DNA of 64,000 nt from JAGFIY01 sp964499285. GTDB lineage: Bacteria > Bacteroidota > Ignavibacteria > Ignavibacteriales > Melioribacteraceae. The position numbers and the translations under genes are program-made. Within the stretch, counting starts at the first letter, position 1; every line of letters starts with the position of its first letter. Positions 35,252-44,340 of the stretch are shown here, piece after piece. The notes under the pieces are model-generated. The model searched no databases. It saw only the letters and a program-made list of their open reading frames with translations, and was not told where the DNA came from. The stretch lies in the NCBI GenBank assembly GCA_964499285.1, contig CAZCLA010000010.1, positions 26,695-90,694 of the forward strand. The letters run 5' to 3'.

Positions 35252-35830
35252 TTATTCTGTCTTATCAACAATAATTTTCGATAACGAAAAAGCACCTCTA
35301 ATATCACCTTGTTTGAAACCCGTTGCAGTATCTCCGGGATAAAGTGCTTCGATCCTTATTGCGATTTCATCTTTTAAGTTCGAACCATGGCAAGTAAGAC
35401 ACACTGCATCAGTAGGTATGGCTTTCATAAATCTAAAGACTTGTGTTCCATCTTTCTCTACAACTTCCGATTGGACAAAACTATCCGGGTCTTCTCCCGA
35501 TTCATTATGTCTCTCAAACTCAAGAAGAATCGATTTTTCCCAATCATCGGGAGCGTTGTTTTTGTTTCTGACTTTTAACGATGTTCTTGAAATTAGCCAG
35601 CCGGATTCTTGTGATAACTGTTCGGCAATCATAGGTGCTTTTTCATAACATACGGATATTGCATTTACCGCACCACCAGCACTCATTCCTTTAACTAATT
35701 CGGATTTCAAAGTTTTTCCAAATTCTTGTGCTAATTCTTTTGCTTCTTTATTTAACTGTTCTTCTTGGTTGGAGCTTAATGACAAAGTTATTAGCACCGA
35801 ACCCATGATTAATTTAATTATCGATATCAT
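35252..35830 (-). CDS. Secreted c-type heme protein, DUF3365/Tll0287-like
   Basis: A 192-residue exported protein. The N-terminal hydrophobic stretch IKLIMGSVLITLSL acts as signal peptide. A helical region follows, then a single heme-binding CxxCH (CLTCH, about 143-147). Downstream, ALYPGDTATGFKQGDIRGAF is characteristic of Tll0287-like sensor/heme domains. Such domains sense redox or gas, or carry electrons in the periplasm; no partner is evident. GAGG lies upstream of the ATG. It is the last gene of the long minus-strand envelope run, 51 nt after cdsA. Confidence 0.8.
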   Translation of the reverse strand: MISIIKLIMGSVLITLSLSSNQEEQLNKEAKELAQEFGKTLKSELVKGMSAGGAVNAISVCYEKAPMIAEQLSQESGWLISRTSLKVRNKNNAPDDWEKSILLEFERHNESGEDPDSFVQSEVVEKDGTQVFRFMKAIPTDAVCLTCHGSNLKDEIAIRIEALYPGDTATGFKQGDIRGAFSLSKIIVDKTE

Positions 35831-35881
35831 TATAAAACCTCTTTTGTTTTTATTTGCAAATTACTTTAAGGAGGAATTATG

Positions 35882-36709
35882 TCAGTGGAGCACAAACAAA
35901 GAAAAATATAAAAACACGATTGGAGAAGAATAAAGTAAAGAATCAAAACGATCGAGAATTCCTCCGTGTCCCGGAATAATATCTGATGAATCTTTCACAT
36001 TTGCGTCACGTTTAATTAAGCTCTCAATTAAATCACCTAATTGTCCAAACGACCCGACAATTATTCCAATCGTAATTGCTTGATTCATTGTAATAAAATC
36101 GACAAGTACAGTTTTCATAAAAATCATAGTTGCTATAGAAAAAATAAATCCGGCAACGGCGCCTTCCCAACTTTTTTTCGGACTGACGCGTGGGAAAAGT
36201 CTGTGCTTTCCAAATGCTGTTCCAAGAAAGTATGCGGCTGAATCGCACATCCAAATTGTTATCATCATCGAAATTATTAATAAACCACCATTTTCATATT
36301 CATAACTAAAACCTGAATACATCTCGCGGATACCAATCAAGGTTGACGAAAATAATCCGATATAAAAAATTCCAAGTAGGGTTGTTCCAAGATTAATTAT
36401 TGCCGATGATTTATCTCTGAACAGTTCATAAAGCAGCAAAAATAGGATTCCAATTAAAACTGAGTAATGAAATGGAAAAAAATCGAAATATGAGTTGATA
36501 ATCAAAAAGGCTGTTATCAAAAATCCGAGCACTTTATTTACATAAGCATCTTTGTTTTTTGCCAGGATCGAAAATTCATAAAATGATATAAGCCCGATTC
36601 CTAGAGTGAATGCAAGGAAGTAATATCCACCCAAATAACAAATACCAATGATTAATGGAATAGCAATAATCGAAACAATAATTCTAACGGCTGCATTGTT
36701 GAACTTCAT
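35882..36709 (-). CDS. cdsA: Phosphatidate cytidylyltransferase
   Basis: Membrane enzyme making CDP-diacylglycerol from phosphatidate and CTP, the branch point of phospholipid synthesis. It has 275 residues with about seven to eight spans. The signature is complete: SPKKSWEGAVAG (about 175), then GSFGQLGDLIESLIKRD and KDSSDIIPGHGGILDRFDS near the C-terminus. Length is normal. It lies 12 nt downstream of the zinc-ribbon gene in the envelope operon. Confidence 0.95.
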   Translation of the reverse strand: MKFNNAAVRIIVSIIAIPLIIGICYLGGYYFLAFTLGIGLISFYEFSILAKNKDAYVNKVLGFLITAFLIINSYFDFFPFHYSVLIGILFLLLYELFRDKSSAIINLGTTLLGIFYIGLFSSTLIGIREMYSGFSYEYENGGLLIISMMITIWMCDSAAYFLGTAFGKHRLFPRVSPKKSWEGAVAGFIFSIATMIFMKTVLVDFITMNQAITIGIIVGSFGQLGDLIESLIKRDANVKDSSDIIPGHGGILDRFDSLLYSSPIVFLYFSLFVLH

Positions 36710-36721
36710 TTATTGAATCCG

Positions 36722-37069
36722 CTATTCTTCTTCATCTTCACTAACTTCAGTTTTATTAATTTCCTCAATTATTTCCAATGCTCGTTCTGCATCTTCTTTT
36801 TTAACGAGAATTTTAATAACAGATAAATCACCGGGAGCGGGAAAGCTCGAATCTTTTTGTCCCCAAATTAGAGATTCTATTTCAGCTCCTTTAAGATTAG
36901 CGCTGTACATTTCAGCAAGATAATTGTGATCGGTTGTGTGAATAATTATCCAATCTTCGGGATGTACAAGATTTCCCTCAAAGTCTTCCTTTGTTACGAG
37001 CTTGGTTTTACAATCGGGACATTCTTTTATTCCATCAATGTATTCGGATTCACATTTCGGACATATCAT
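36722..37069 (-). CDS. Zinc-ribbon protein with DUF2007-like C-terminal domain
   Basis: A small 115-residue protein. The N-terminal zinc ribbon has two CxxC pairs, CPKC (3-6) and CPDC (17-20). The rest (about 38-105), with WIIIHTTDHNYLAEMYSANL and IKILVKKEDAERALEIIEE, resembles the DUF2007 putative signal-transducing domain, followed by an acidic tail. No function is established. It sits one base after the CPBP protease stop and just before cdsA. Confidence 0.78.
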   Translation of the reverse strand: MICPKCESEYIDGIKECPDCKTKLVTKEDFEGNLVHPEDWIIIHTTDHNYLAEMYSANLKGAEIESLIWGQKDSSFPAPGDLSVIKILVKKEDAERALEIIEEINKTEVSEDEEE

Positions 37070-37070
37070 T

Positions 37071-38030
37071 TTAACCTCCCTCGATTGTTAAATTTGCTTT
37101 AGTATAATATTTTTTAATGCCAATTACCAGAAGAATAAAAATAGTCAAAAGTATTAAAAATCCGCCAAAATATGGGATTATGTTATCCACGGGGACCGCT
37201 GAATTTTTCAGCATTTCATCATCTTCAATTATTAAGTAAGCCAGAATGCTGAAAAAATTATTTGCAAAGTGCAAAATAACGGGAATAAAAATAGACTTTG
37301 AAATATAAGCCGAAAATCCAAAATATAGTCCCAAACAGGTCAAGGCAACAAAACCGTATGGGTTAAAATGGTATATGCCGAAAAACAAAGCAGTTATTAT
37401 AGCGGCAATGATCGGTTTATACTTGTATTCAAAACTCTTTTGCACGAATCCCCGGAAAAAAGTTTCCTCGGCAACTGCCGGAACTACAGCAACCACAAAT
37501 ACTACCAACACAGCTTCAAAACCGTTATTTACCACAAGCAAATTGCCATAAGTTTCTTCCACAAAACTATCCAGCTCATCAACAATCGATTTGATGCTGT
37601 AAATAAAGGATGATTTTTCGGCGAGCAGTTCGATAAAATAATTTTGAATAAACAAATAACTCTGCATTAAAGGAACAAGAATTATCATCCCAAGCAAAAA
37701 CAACCCAACTTCGCCTGGTTTTGGAATTTTGTATCTTATGATTGGAGTAACATCAATATAAATCCATTTTGCAAGGAACAGTGCAGGCAGCAATATAAAC
37801 AGTATTTGACTTCCAGCGGTAAGAAGACGCATTGCATTAACATCCGCATTTTCGAAATCCATCCCGAAAATCAGAAGTGTAATAATCGCACCGAGTAATT
37901 GGTAGAGAAAGAAAATTCCTATTAAACTAACAAAGGCTGCTTTAACCGGAGAAACCAACGGTTCCGGAAATTCCGGATTGGTACTTATGCTTTTAGTTTC
38001 TTCTGGTTCTATCTTATGGAATTCGTTCAT
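37071..38030 (-). CDS. CPBP-family intramembrane metalloprotease
   Basis: A 319-residue membrane protein with about eight spans. The Abi/CPBP motifs are EETFFRGFVQ (motif 1, EExxxR, about 190), FFGIYHFNPYG (motif 2, His) and PVILHFANNFFS (motif 3, His and Asn). The family cleaves or modifies prenylated or membrane substrates; in bacteria the targets are mostly unknown. It lies in the envelope run, 44 nt after the DUF3108 gene and one base from the zinc-ribbon gene. Confidence 0.88.
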   Translation of the reverse strand: MNEFHKIEPEETKSISTNPEFPEPLVSPVKAAFVSLIGIFFLYQLLGAIITLLIFGMDFENADVNAMRLLTAGSQILFILLPALFLAKWIYIDVTPIIRYKIPKPGEVGLFLLGMIILVPLMQSYLFIQNYFIELLAEKSSFIYSIKSIVDELDSFVEETYGNLLVVNNGFEAVLVVFVVAVVPAVAEETFFRGFVQKSFEYKYKPIIAAIITALFFGIYHFNPYGFVALTCLGLYFGFSAYISKSIFIPVILHFANNFFSILAYLIIEDDEMLKNSAVPVDNIIPYFGGFLILLTIFILLVIGIKKYYTKANLTIEGG

Positions 38031-38074
38031 AATGAGGCAAAAAATAATGAAAAGCCGGATGAAATTCCCAAAAG

Positions 38075-38863
38075 TTATTTCTTGGAAGAAAGCTCACCAA
38101 TTAAGCCTTCATAAGCGGTTAGTTCTGCATCAATTGCACCGATCACAATTTTACTTTTCACTTTAACGGGGATGCGAAGTTCGTCATCACTGAGCCAAAC
38201 AATGATGTTGCCCTCACTTTTAAACAAGCCGCCTTCTTGAACAAGTGGTTCGACAATTATGCAGTCGAAAGTTCCTGCTTCAACCTTTATTGTTTCGCGC
38301 CCAAGAAAAACTACATCAAGCGGATAGACTTTATCTTTATAGAAGTTTTCAAGATTAAACTTATCGCCTGGATTTAGCTTGCTGAAATTAAAAGTTCTAG
38401 CAAGGTAGAAGGCAGAAACTATATCGTTAACGTAAGGAGGAATATCATAAGTCCCCTCGGAAGTTTTTGCAAAACCTCTTCGTTGGTCGAAGTATGCGGA
38501 AAAATCTCTTGTGTATCCGCCTTCACGGATATGTTGTTCAAATCTCCAAGGAAACAATCCTTCAACATCGAGATAGGTCACATATCTATCTCGTACTTTA
38601 TAGATGGGGTCGAATGTACCGACAGAATTTACACTGAAATTTATTTTGAATGCATCGCGCCCGGAAATTGTTTTCTTTTCCGAAACCTCCATAACCGCTT
38701 CACCTGCGGTAACAAAACCATAGTTGACATCAAATGTAAGTTTCTCACCCACATCGAAAGCATTATTTTCAATTATGCGAAATTCTGAAACAGATCCTTG
38801 CCCAAATGAAAAAATGGATGAAGTGAGGAAAAACACCGCTGTTCCGAAAATAAAACGTCTCAT
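38075..38863 (-). CDS. DUF3108 secreted protein
   Basis: A 262-residue exported protein. A signal peptide (RRFIFGTAVFFLTSSIFSFG) is followed by a beta-rich domain. YGFVTAGEAVMEV, then YKVRDRYVTYLDVEGLFPW, and the C-terminal VEAGTFDCIIVEPL and DDELRIPVKVKSKIVIGAID match DUF3108, seen in envelope proteins of Gram-negative bacteria. It probably acts in the periplasm or outer membrane, possibly in lipid or LPS handling; that is inferred from the neighbours. It starts immediately after the GT9 gene. Confidence 0.83.
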   Translation of the reverse strand: MRRFIFGTAVFFLTSSIFSFGQGSVSEFRIIENNAFDVGEKLTFDVNYGFVTAGEAVMEVSEKKTISGRDAFKINFSVNSVGTFDPIYKVRDRYVTYLDVEGLFPWRFEQHIREGGYTRDFSAYFDQRRGFAKTSEGTYDIPPYVNDIVSAFYLARTFNFSKLNPGDKFNLENFYKDKVYPLDVVFLGRETIKVEAGTFDCIIVEPLVQEGGLFKSEGNIIVWLSDDELRIPVKVKSKIVIGAIDAELTAYEGLIGELSSKK

Positions 38864-39880
38864 TTAATTCTCCTTTAGCAATGTAAGAATATAATTAGTC
38901 ACTTCCTCCACCTCGATGCTGTTCATACAATTGAGTTCTTCACATTGTTTCCTAGTGCAGTTCTTACAATCTAATTTTGGTTGAAAAATTTTAGTTTTTG
39001 CAGAATATGGTCCCCATCTTTTTGGTGACATCGATGCAATTTTGGGATAAAATCCAACAATATTTTTATTTAATGCCGCAGCAATGTGGATTGGTCCGGT
39101 CGAATTTGCGAGTACGATGTGAGATGAATCAATTAAAGCCGCAAGCTGCATCAACGTTAATTTTCCCGCAAGATTCAAAACATCACTTCTCGTAAGCTGA
39201 TTACAAATTTCGGTTTCCTCTGTGTTTCCTGTTAGTATTAATTTTATGTTCTCATTGTTTAAGAGAACATCTATCATTTGATCAAATTTTTCTAGAGGAA
39301 GATCGACCGCACTGCCTTTGCTTCCGGGATGGATAATTATAATTTTCCTTGATGCATCAATTTTATCTGTTTCGAATAAAGCATCAACAAATTTTCTATC
39401 GGATTCAGCAATAGTAAAATTGTAATCAACTTTTCCTCTTTCTGGGATATATTCAATGCCGATGTGCTTAAGCAATCTTACATTATATTCAAGCTCATGT
39501 CTTTCTCCGGTTTTTCTGTGATCATAAGTTTTTTTGTTAAAAAAGATTGAGTACAATCTGTATCCGGTTCCCAATCTCAATTTTATTCCAGCTAAAAACA
39601 GAAGAAAAGCAACATTGAATCGCGGATATACTGTTATGGCAGTATCAAATTTTCTTTTTTTTATTTCTTTAAGAAGGGTCTTAAAATTATTATTATCGAA
39701 TATAATTATATCATCAATCAAAGGATTTGCTTTAGTTAACTGCGAGGTATATTCTTTTATCAAAAAGGTAATTTTCGCTTCAGGATATTTCCTCTTGATT
39801 ATTCCGGCTAAAGGTAAAGTAAGGATAACGTCTCCGATACGGTCAGTTCTAACGATCAATATATTTTTGGGAACTTTCAT
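38864..39880 (-). CDS. Glycosyltransferase family 9 (heptosyltransferase-like)
   Basis: A 338-residue GT-B enzyme of the ADP-heptose:LPS heptosyltransferase family. N-terminal NILIVRTDRIGDVILTLPL is the family opening. The nucleotide-sugar site is seen in IIIHPGSKGSAVDLPLEKF and NSTGPIHIAAALNKNIVGFY. Cysteines cluster at the C-terminus (DCKNCTRKQCEELNC). It probably adds a core sugar to LPS. It overlaps the upstream glycosylase gene by ATGA and abuts the DUF3108 gene. Confidence 0.9.
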   Translation of the reverse strand: MKVPKNILIVRTDRIGDVILTLPLAGIIKRKYPEAKITFLIKEYTSQLTKANPLIDDIIIFDNNNFKTLLKEIKKRKFDTAITVYPRFNVAFLLFLAGIKLRLGTGYRLYSIFFNKKTYDHRKTGERHELEYNVRLLKHIGIEYIPERGKVDYNFTIAESDRKFVDALFETDKIDASRKIIIIHPGSKGSAVDLPLEKFDQMIDVLLNNENIKLILTGNTEETEICNQLTRSDVLNLAGKLTLMQLAALIDSSHIVLANSTGPIHIAAALNKNIVGFYPKIASMSPKRWGPYSAKTKIFQPKLDCKNCTRKQCEELNCMNSIEVEEVTNYILTLLKEN

Positions 39881-40494
39881 TGTCTGGATACGAATGGATT
39901 GTCTTTAATATAAAACCGCCATTTAAATTCTTTCGATCTTGTAATACCGATTCTGGTGGTATTAATAATTTTTTCTTTCGGTAATTTATCATTATTTAAA
40001 ATAAAAACACTGCCTGTGGTTAAGTCATTTCCACCAAATGATTTATCAATTTTGAAAGATTTACAAAATTTTCCCGGTCCGTTAGTTAGGCTAATATATT
40101 CTTTTCTGTTCAAACACTCTCTTCCAAAACGGTTCATTGCCATTCTATCGACTCCTTCAATCGGTTCAGCGGCTCTGATTAAAACTGCTTTTCCTTCATC
40201 CTGGTTCCCGACGACTACATTTGCACAGTAATGATTTCCGTAAATGAAATATACGTATAAAATTCCGCCCTCTTCGAACATGAGTTTATTACGCTCGGTT
40301 TTTCCTCTGAATGTGTGAGCAGCTTCGTCAATGCTGCCGTCATAAGCTTCGACTTCCACTATTTTTGCCGAGAGAAGAAGGTTATCAGTTTTTTTGACGA
40401 AAATTTTTCCAAGTAAATTTTCAGCTACTGTTAAAACCGACTGTTTGTAAAAACTTTTAGGAAGGATATTTTTTGGAAAAGAATGTTTCATCAA
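39877..40494 (-). CDS. DNA-3-methyladenine glycosylase (AAG/MPG family)
   Basis: Base-excision repair enzyme removing alkylated purines; 205 residues, normal for the family. The catalytic Glu is in IVEVEAYDG (about 48-56), followed by AAHTFRGKTERNKLMF and the core YVYFIYGNHYCANVV. NGPGKFCKSFKI near 145 is a further family block. The start is MMKHSF or the second Met; both lie 14-18 nt from the TPR gene end. Its presence among envelope genes looks like operon hitch-hiking and not a functional link. Confidence 0.92.
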   Translation of the reverse strand: MMKHSFPKNILPKSFYKQSVLTVAENLLGKIFVKKTDNLLLSAKIVEVEAYDGSIDEAAHTFRGKTERNKLMFEEGGILYVYFIYGNHYCANVVVGNQDEGKAVLIRAAEPIEGVDRMAMNRFGRECLNRKEYISLTNGPGKFCKSFKIDKSFGGNDLTTGSVFILNNDKLPKEKIINTTRIGITRSKEFKWRFYIKDNPFVSRQ

Positions 40495-40508
40495 TTGGCG
40501 AAGTGCTA

Positions 40509-41246
40509 TTATTCCTTTTTCAACCGATCGTCTATCATATTAATTTTGTTTAAGAATCGCTCCTTTTTTTCGGGTTCGATCTCCATCAGTTTAAGATAAA
40601 TATTTTTTGCCTGCGCTAAACTACCTTGCGAGAGATAAATATCAGCCAAAGTTTCGGATATAAATTTTGATGATCTCTCCTCTATATTTTCATCTGATAA
40701 TATATCATCACCGCTGTCTGAGTTTTCCGATTCCTCGCTGTCCAAATCTTGGATTGAAATCTTAGCTTCGTTCAACTCATCAATAAGCTCATCGAGGTTA
40801 TCCTCAATTGATTTAGATGCAATCTTAAAATTTTCTTCCGCAATTTCATCGGTATAATTATCAGCGGTGAATACTGAGAATGACTGATCCTCAACAAAAT
40901 CTCCATCAACAAACGATGTTTGCTTTGGATCAATATCTTTTTCTCTTTCAATTCTTTCGATCTCATTCAAATAATAATTGTAGGTTCTTGCGTCTTCGAG
41001 GAGGTTAAAAACGCTATTTAGAATTTCGCGTGCGTGATCAAATTCTCCCTTATCTGCCAATGCTTTGGAATAGATCAAATATGCTGTTGGATAATCCGGA
41101 TGAATTTTCAATCCTTCTTCAATTATTTGAATCGCTTTATCCGGAAAATTTTTTTTAAGTGCATCTGCTGCTATTCTTGCAAACAGCGGCGAGCTATTGT
41201 TGAACTGATAGATTAATGCAAATTTATCCGTAGATACTTTATTCAT
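40509..41246 (-). CDS. TPR-repeat protein
   Basis: A 245-residue soluble protein. N-terminal TPR-like helices (about 15-85: LFARIAADALKKNFPDKAIQ, YPTAYLIYSKALADKGEFDH) are followed by a long acidic, probably disordered middle (about 115-185, many Asp/Glu/Ser). A final TPR pair (about 195-235, LADIYLSQGSLAQAKNIYLK) ends the protein. There is no signal peptide, so it is cytoplasmic. Its ATG shares one base with the glycosyltransferase stop (TAATG), suggesting it assists that enzyme or complex; function is unknown. Confidence 0.8.
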   Translation of the reverse strand: MNKVSTDKFALIYQFNNSSPLFARIAADALKKNFPDKAIQIIEEGLKIHPDYPTAYLIYSKALADKGEFDHAREILNSVFNLLEDARTYNYYLNEIERIEREKDIDPKQTSFVDGDFVEDQSFSVFTADNYTDEIAEENFKIASKSIEDNLDELIDELNEAKISIQDLDSEESENSDSGDDILSDENIEERSSKFISETLADIYLSQGSLAQAKNIYLKLMEIEPEKKERFLNKINMIDDRLKKE

Positions 41247-42712
41247 TATTCTGTGTTTTTAATTATTGAGTGCTTAAATGACAAAATAGAAACACAAGCA
41301 AAACCAATAAAGAACATAAGCTGAAACGGAATAGCTGCGATTTCTGCGAAATAAATTGAAGCTCCTACACCGATAAAACAATATACAGCTAAAATCAACT
41401 CGATGAATGCAGAATTATCAATTTTAGTTGATTTGAAATATTTGTTTGCTGTGAGTTTATCTTTTTTCTCTGTTACTTTAAATTTAGGAGTTCTGACAAA
41501 TTCACTTTTTCTGTTCATAAAACCTTCGAAAACGGCACGGGAGTTATTTACTGCAAAGCCCATACTGCCAGCCATAAAAAGCGGGAAGAGAGCTATCTTT
41601 TTCCTCCAATCCGTGTGTACGTCTTTTTGTGCGAAAAGATACATCAAGAAAGAACTTATAAATGCAATAACAAATATCGACATAAAATTAAAAAAGTTTT
41701 CATACGGTCCGCTGTTCTTTATGAAGATCAAAGGTACGTTCAGAATTCCCGCAAGAAGAATGAAGGGAAACACAATGTTATTAGTAAGATGAAACGTCGA
41801 TTGCAGTTTAATTCGAAAAGGAATATTCGACTTCCAAACGAGGGGAAGAATTTTTTTTGCAGTTTCGATTGCGCCTTTTGTCCATCTAAATTGTTGAGCT
41901 TTAAGTGCATTCATTTCGCTCGGAAGTTCGGCTGGCGTTGTAAAATCACGAAGGTAAACAAATTTCCACCCGCGTAGTTGGGCTCTATAACTTAAATCGA
42001 GATCTTCGGTAATTGTATCAGCATGCCAATTGCCCGCATCAATAATGCATTCTTTTCTCCACATACCGCCGGTTCCGTTGAAGTTGATAAAGAATCCGGC
42101 TTTATTTCTTACAGATTGCTCGATAACAAAATGTCCGTCGAGAGCGAGAGCCTGAATTTTTGTTAGAATTGAATAGTTTTCATTAAGGTGTTCCCATCTT
42201 GTTTGAACCATTCCAATTTTATCGTTAATAAAATAACGTAAAGTTCTTTTCAAAAAATCTTTTTGAGGAATAAAATCCGCATCGAAAATTGCGATGTAAT
42301 TGCCTTTTGCTTTTTGCAGACCTTCTTTCAATGCGCCGGCTTTAAATCCTTGTCTGTTGGTTCTGTGAATATGAACAATATCGAACCCTTCTTTCTGCTT
42401 TTCTTGTACAATTTTTTTTACTACATCAACAGTTTCGTCGGTTGAATCGTCAAGCACTTGAATTTCTAGCTGGTCTTTGGGAAATTCGATTTTGCAGACA
42501 GCATTGATCAATCTTTCCGCAACATACATTTCGTTGTAGAGCGGCAATTGAATCGTTACAAATTTATTTTCTATTATTTCTTCAATTTCAGTCGGTATAT
42601 TTTTCTTGTATTTGTTATGATAGTAAATCATAATAAAACCGTGACTCGCAAACACGAGCAAAACGGTTAATGAGATTATATAAGAGACTAAAACAATTTC
42701 ATCGAGTAACAT
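41246..42712 (-). CDS. Membrane beta-glycosyltransferase, GT2 (cellulose-synthase-like)
   Basis: A 488-residue processive-type GT2. One N-terminal span (about 6-28) and the GT-A domain with VLDDSTDET and IFDADF (DxD). TEDLDLSYR is the acceptor-site TED, and the QxxRW motif is seen as QQFRWTKG. Four to five C-terminal spans follow (about 310-480). The family makes surface polysaccharides or glycolipids at the inner membrane; the product is not deducible. No PilZ domain is present. It lies 17 nt downstream of lptE and is coupled to the TPR gene. Confidence 0.9.
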   Translation of the reverse strand: MLLDEIVLVSYIISLTVLLVFASHGFIMIYYHNKYKKNIPTEIEEIIENKFVTIQLPLYNEMYVAERLINAVCKIEFPKDQLEIQVLDDSTDETVDVVKKIVQEKQKEGFDIVHIHRTNRQGFKAGALKEGLQKAKGNYIAIFDADFIPQKDFLKRTLRYFINDKIGMVQTRWEHLNENYSILTKIQALALDGHFVIEQSVRNKAGFFINFNGTGGMWRKECIIDAGNWHADTITEDLDLSYRAQLRGWKFVYLRDFTTPAELPSEMNALKAQQFRWTKGAIETAKKILPLVWKSNIPFRIKLQSTFHLTNNIVFPFILLAGILNVPLIFIKNSGPYENFFNFMSIFVIAFISSFLMYLFAQKDVHTDWRKKIALFPLFMAGSMGFAVNNSRAVFEGFMNRKSEFVRTPKFKVTEKKDKLTANKYFKSTKIDNSAFIELILAVYCFIGVGASIYFAEIAAIPFQLMFFIGFACVSILSFKHSIIKNTE

Positions 42713-42729
42713 TTATTCACCTAAAGTTA

Positions 42730-43245
42730 TTACCAATTTGATACAACCCCCAAAAGTATATCTTCGCTTATTTTTTCTATCGTTTCATCAATAGCGTTTT
42801 GGCGGTTAGTGGTAATATCGCCTTCGTTCTGATAATCCGAGTAATTTTTAAACGTTTGATCAAACACCGTTTTTTTCATTACCAAATCTTTATAAACTAC
42901 CCTAACTTGCAGCTCGACTCTTCTTAAAGATACGGTTTCGTTTCCGGTTATTGCAGCTTGTGTATCCGAAAATCTAGAAATTGTACACTCAATAATTGCA
43001 TCTGAATTAACTCTATCGGAAACTTGTAAAGTGTTATCCTCAATAAATCTTTGAGTTGTTTCGAAAGTAAATTTACTATTCAAATCTGGTTCACCTGAGC
43101 CCGAGTTATCTTTGAACAGCGGAATAGCAATTGTTTTCAAATGTGCGGGAACCGAAGCCCCCGTAAACGAATATGAACATGCTGCCAAAAATGACACAAA
43201 GAAAAATAGTGTAAATATTTGATATTTCTTAATCATAAATTTCAT
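42730..43245 (-). CDS. lptE: LptE-like LPS-assembly lipoprotein
   Basis: Outer-membrane lipoprotein expected to plug the LptD LPS translocon. 171 residues. The signal peptide FTLFFFVSFLAA is followed by the lipidated Cys of ACSYSFTG. The mature part begins with VPAHLKTIAIPLFKDN, typical of LptE in Bacteroidota/Chlorobi. Two in-frame ATGs are possible (43245 and 43236); both overlap the end of the sigma-54 activator gene. An AAGG precedes them, somewhat too close to the first and somewhat too far from the second. Following a sigma-54 activator is the usual place of this gene in the Bacteroidota group. Confidence 0.85.
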   Translation of the reverse strand: MKFMIKKYQIFTLFFFVSFLAACSYSFTGASVPAHLKTIAIPLFKDNSGSGEPDLNSKFTFETTQRFIEDNTLQVSDRVNSDAIIECTISRFSDTQAAITGNETVSLRRVELQVRVVYKDLVMKKTVFDQTFKNYSDYQNEGDITTNRQNAIDETIEKISEDILLGVVSNW

Positions 43246-44338
43246 ATTCCTTAATCTTACGATGGAGTGTTCTTTCGCTTATCCCAAGTATTTTAGCCGC
43301 TTTTCTTTTATTCCACTTTGTGAATCCAAGTGCATTTATAATTGCTTCTTTTTCCAGCTGAGCAAGTGACTTTACTTCACTAAAATTTTCTACTTTCGAA
43401 TAATTTACATCATCAAAAACAACGGCTTTTGCAGCCATTGATTTCAGTTGATTCAGATCATTTTTTATTTCTATCAGAGCTTTTAATATTATTTCTCTAT
43501 CAATAGTCTCCGGAGACTTATTTGAGTGAATAGGGAGGAATCTGGTTTCTTCAAAACTTTGCGGTTCAGTTAAATAGGCAAAATCGTTAACTCCCAAAGT
43601 TCCCGATTTTGTCAGTGCTGCCGCCGATTCAATTACGTTTTTAAGTTCGCGTACGTTCCCGGGCCAGGAGTACGTAGTTAAATAATCTAATGCATCAGGC
43701 GAAATCTCCAAATCTCCGAGCTTATTGTTTTCGGTATATTGAAGCAGAAAATGATTTGCAAGAAGGGGTATATCCTCAGGTCTTTTTCTTAGTTCTGGAA
43801 TGTGGAGCGAAACGGCTTTAAGTCTAAAATAGAGATCGTTTCTAAATCTTTTTGCATCAACTTCGGTTTGGAGATTTTTATTTGTCGCTGCAATTATTCT
43901 TACGTTAACCTTTGTTACCTTTTCGCTTCCAAGAGGCATTATTTCTCCGGTCTCGAGAACACGCAAAAGTTTAACCTGTGTGGTAAGCGGCATTTCGGCA
44001 AGTTCATCAAGAAATAGCGTTCCGTCGTCTGCTATTTCAAAATAACCTTTTCTGTTTTCAACAGCGCCAGTAAACGATCCTTTCTTGTGACCGAAAAGTT
44101 CACTTTCCAATATTCCTTCCGGAATCGCACCGCAATTTACACTGACTAAATCTTTATTTTTCCGTTTGCTGTGTCCGTGAATTGCCCGAGCAAACACTTC
44201 TTTCCCCACACCGCTACTGCCTGTAATAAGAACCGAGATGTCGGATTCGGCAACCTGCATAATTATATCCACAAGATCTTTAATTTCTTTAGATCTTCCG
44301 ATAATGCCGTATTTCTTCTGAAATTCTTTACCAGTCAT
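43229..44338 (-). CDS. Sigma-54 activator without receiver domain (PspF-like layout)
   Basis: A 369-residue AAA+ activator that begins directly with the AAA+ domain: Walker A GSSGVGKE (40-47) and Walker B TLFLDELAE (about 107-115). The sigma-54 loop is GSFTGA (87-92), in which Ser replaces the usual Ala. A short linker leads to a Fis-type HTH (about 325-369, KRKAAKILGISERTLHRKI). With no receiver or sensory domain its activity must be set by another protein or by its level. The ATG follows the MBL gene stop by 2 nt; a TTG upstream is rejected. It sits inside the envelope operon. Confidence 0.92.
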   Translation of the reverse strand: MTGKEFQKKYGIIGRSKEIKDLVDIIMQVAESDISVLITGSSGVGKEVFARAIHGHSKRKNKDLVSVNCGAIPEGILESELFGHKKGSFTGAVENRKGYFEIADDGTLFLDELAEMPLTTQVKLLRVLETGEIMPLGSEKVTKVNVRIIAATNKNLQTEVDAKRFRNDLYFRLKAVSLHIPELRKRPEDIPLLANHFLLQYTENNKLGDLEISPDALDYLTTYSWPGNVRELKNVIESAAALTKSGTLGVNDFAYLTEPQSFEETRFLPIHSNKSPETIDREIILKALIEIKNDLNQLKSMAAKAVVFDDVNYSKVENFSEVKSLAQLEKEAIINALGFTKWNKRKAAKILGISERTLHRKIKEYEIYD

Positions 44339-44340
44339 AA

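Noticed and set aside
35871..35914. AAGGAGG followed by ATG on the + strand at the end of cdsA, opening a 10-codon frame
   Set aside because: The peptide is only ten residues, antisense to cdsA, with no promoter seen; the match is probably chance.
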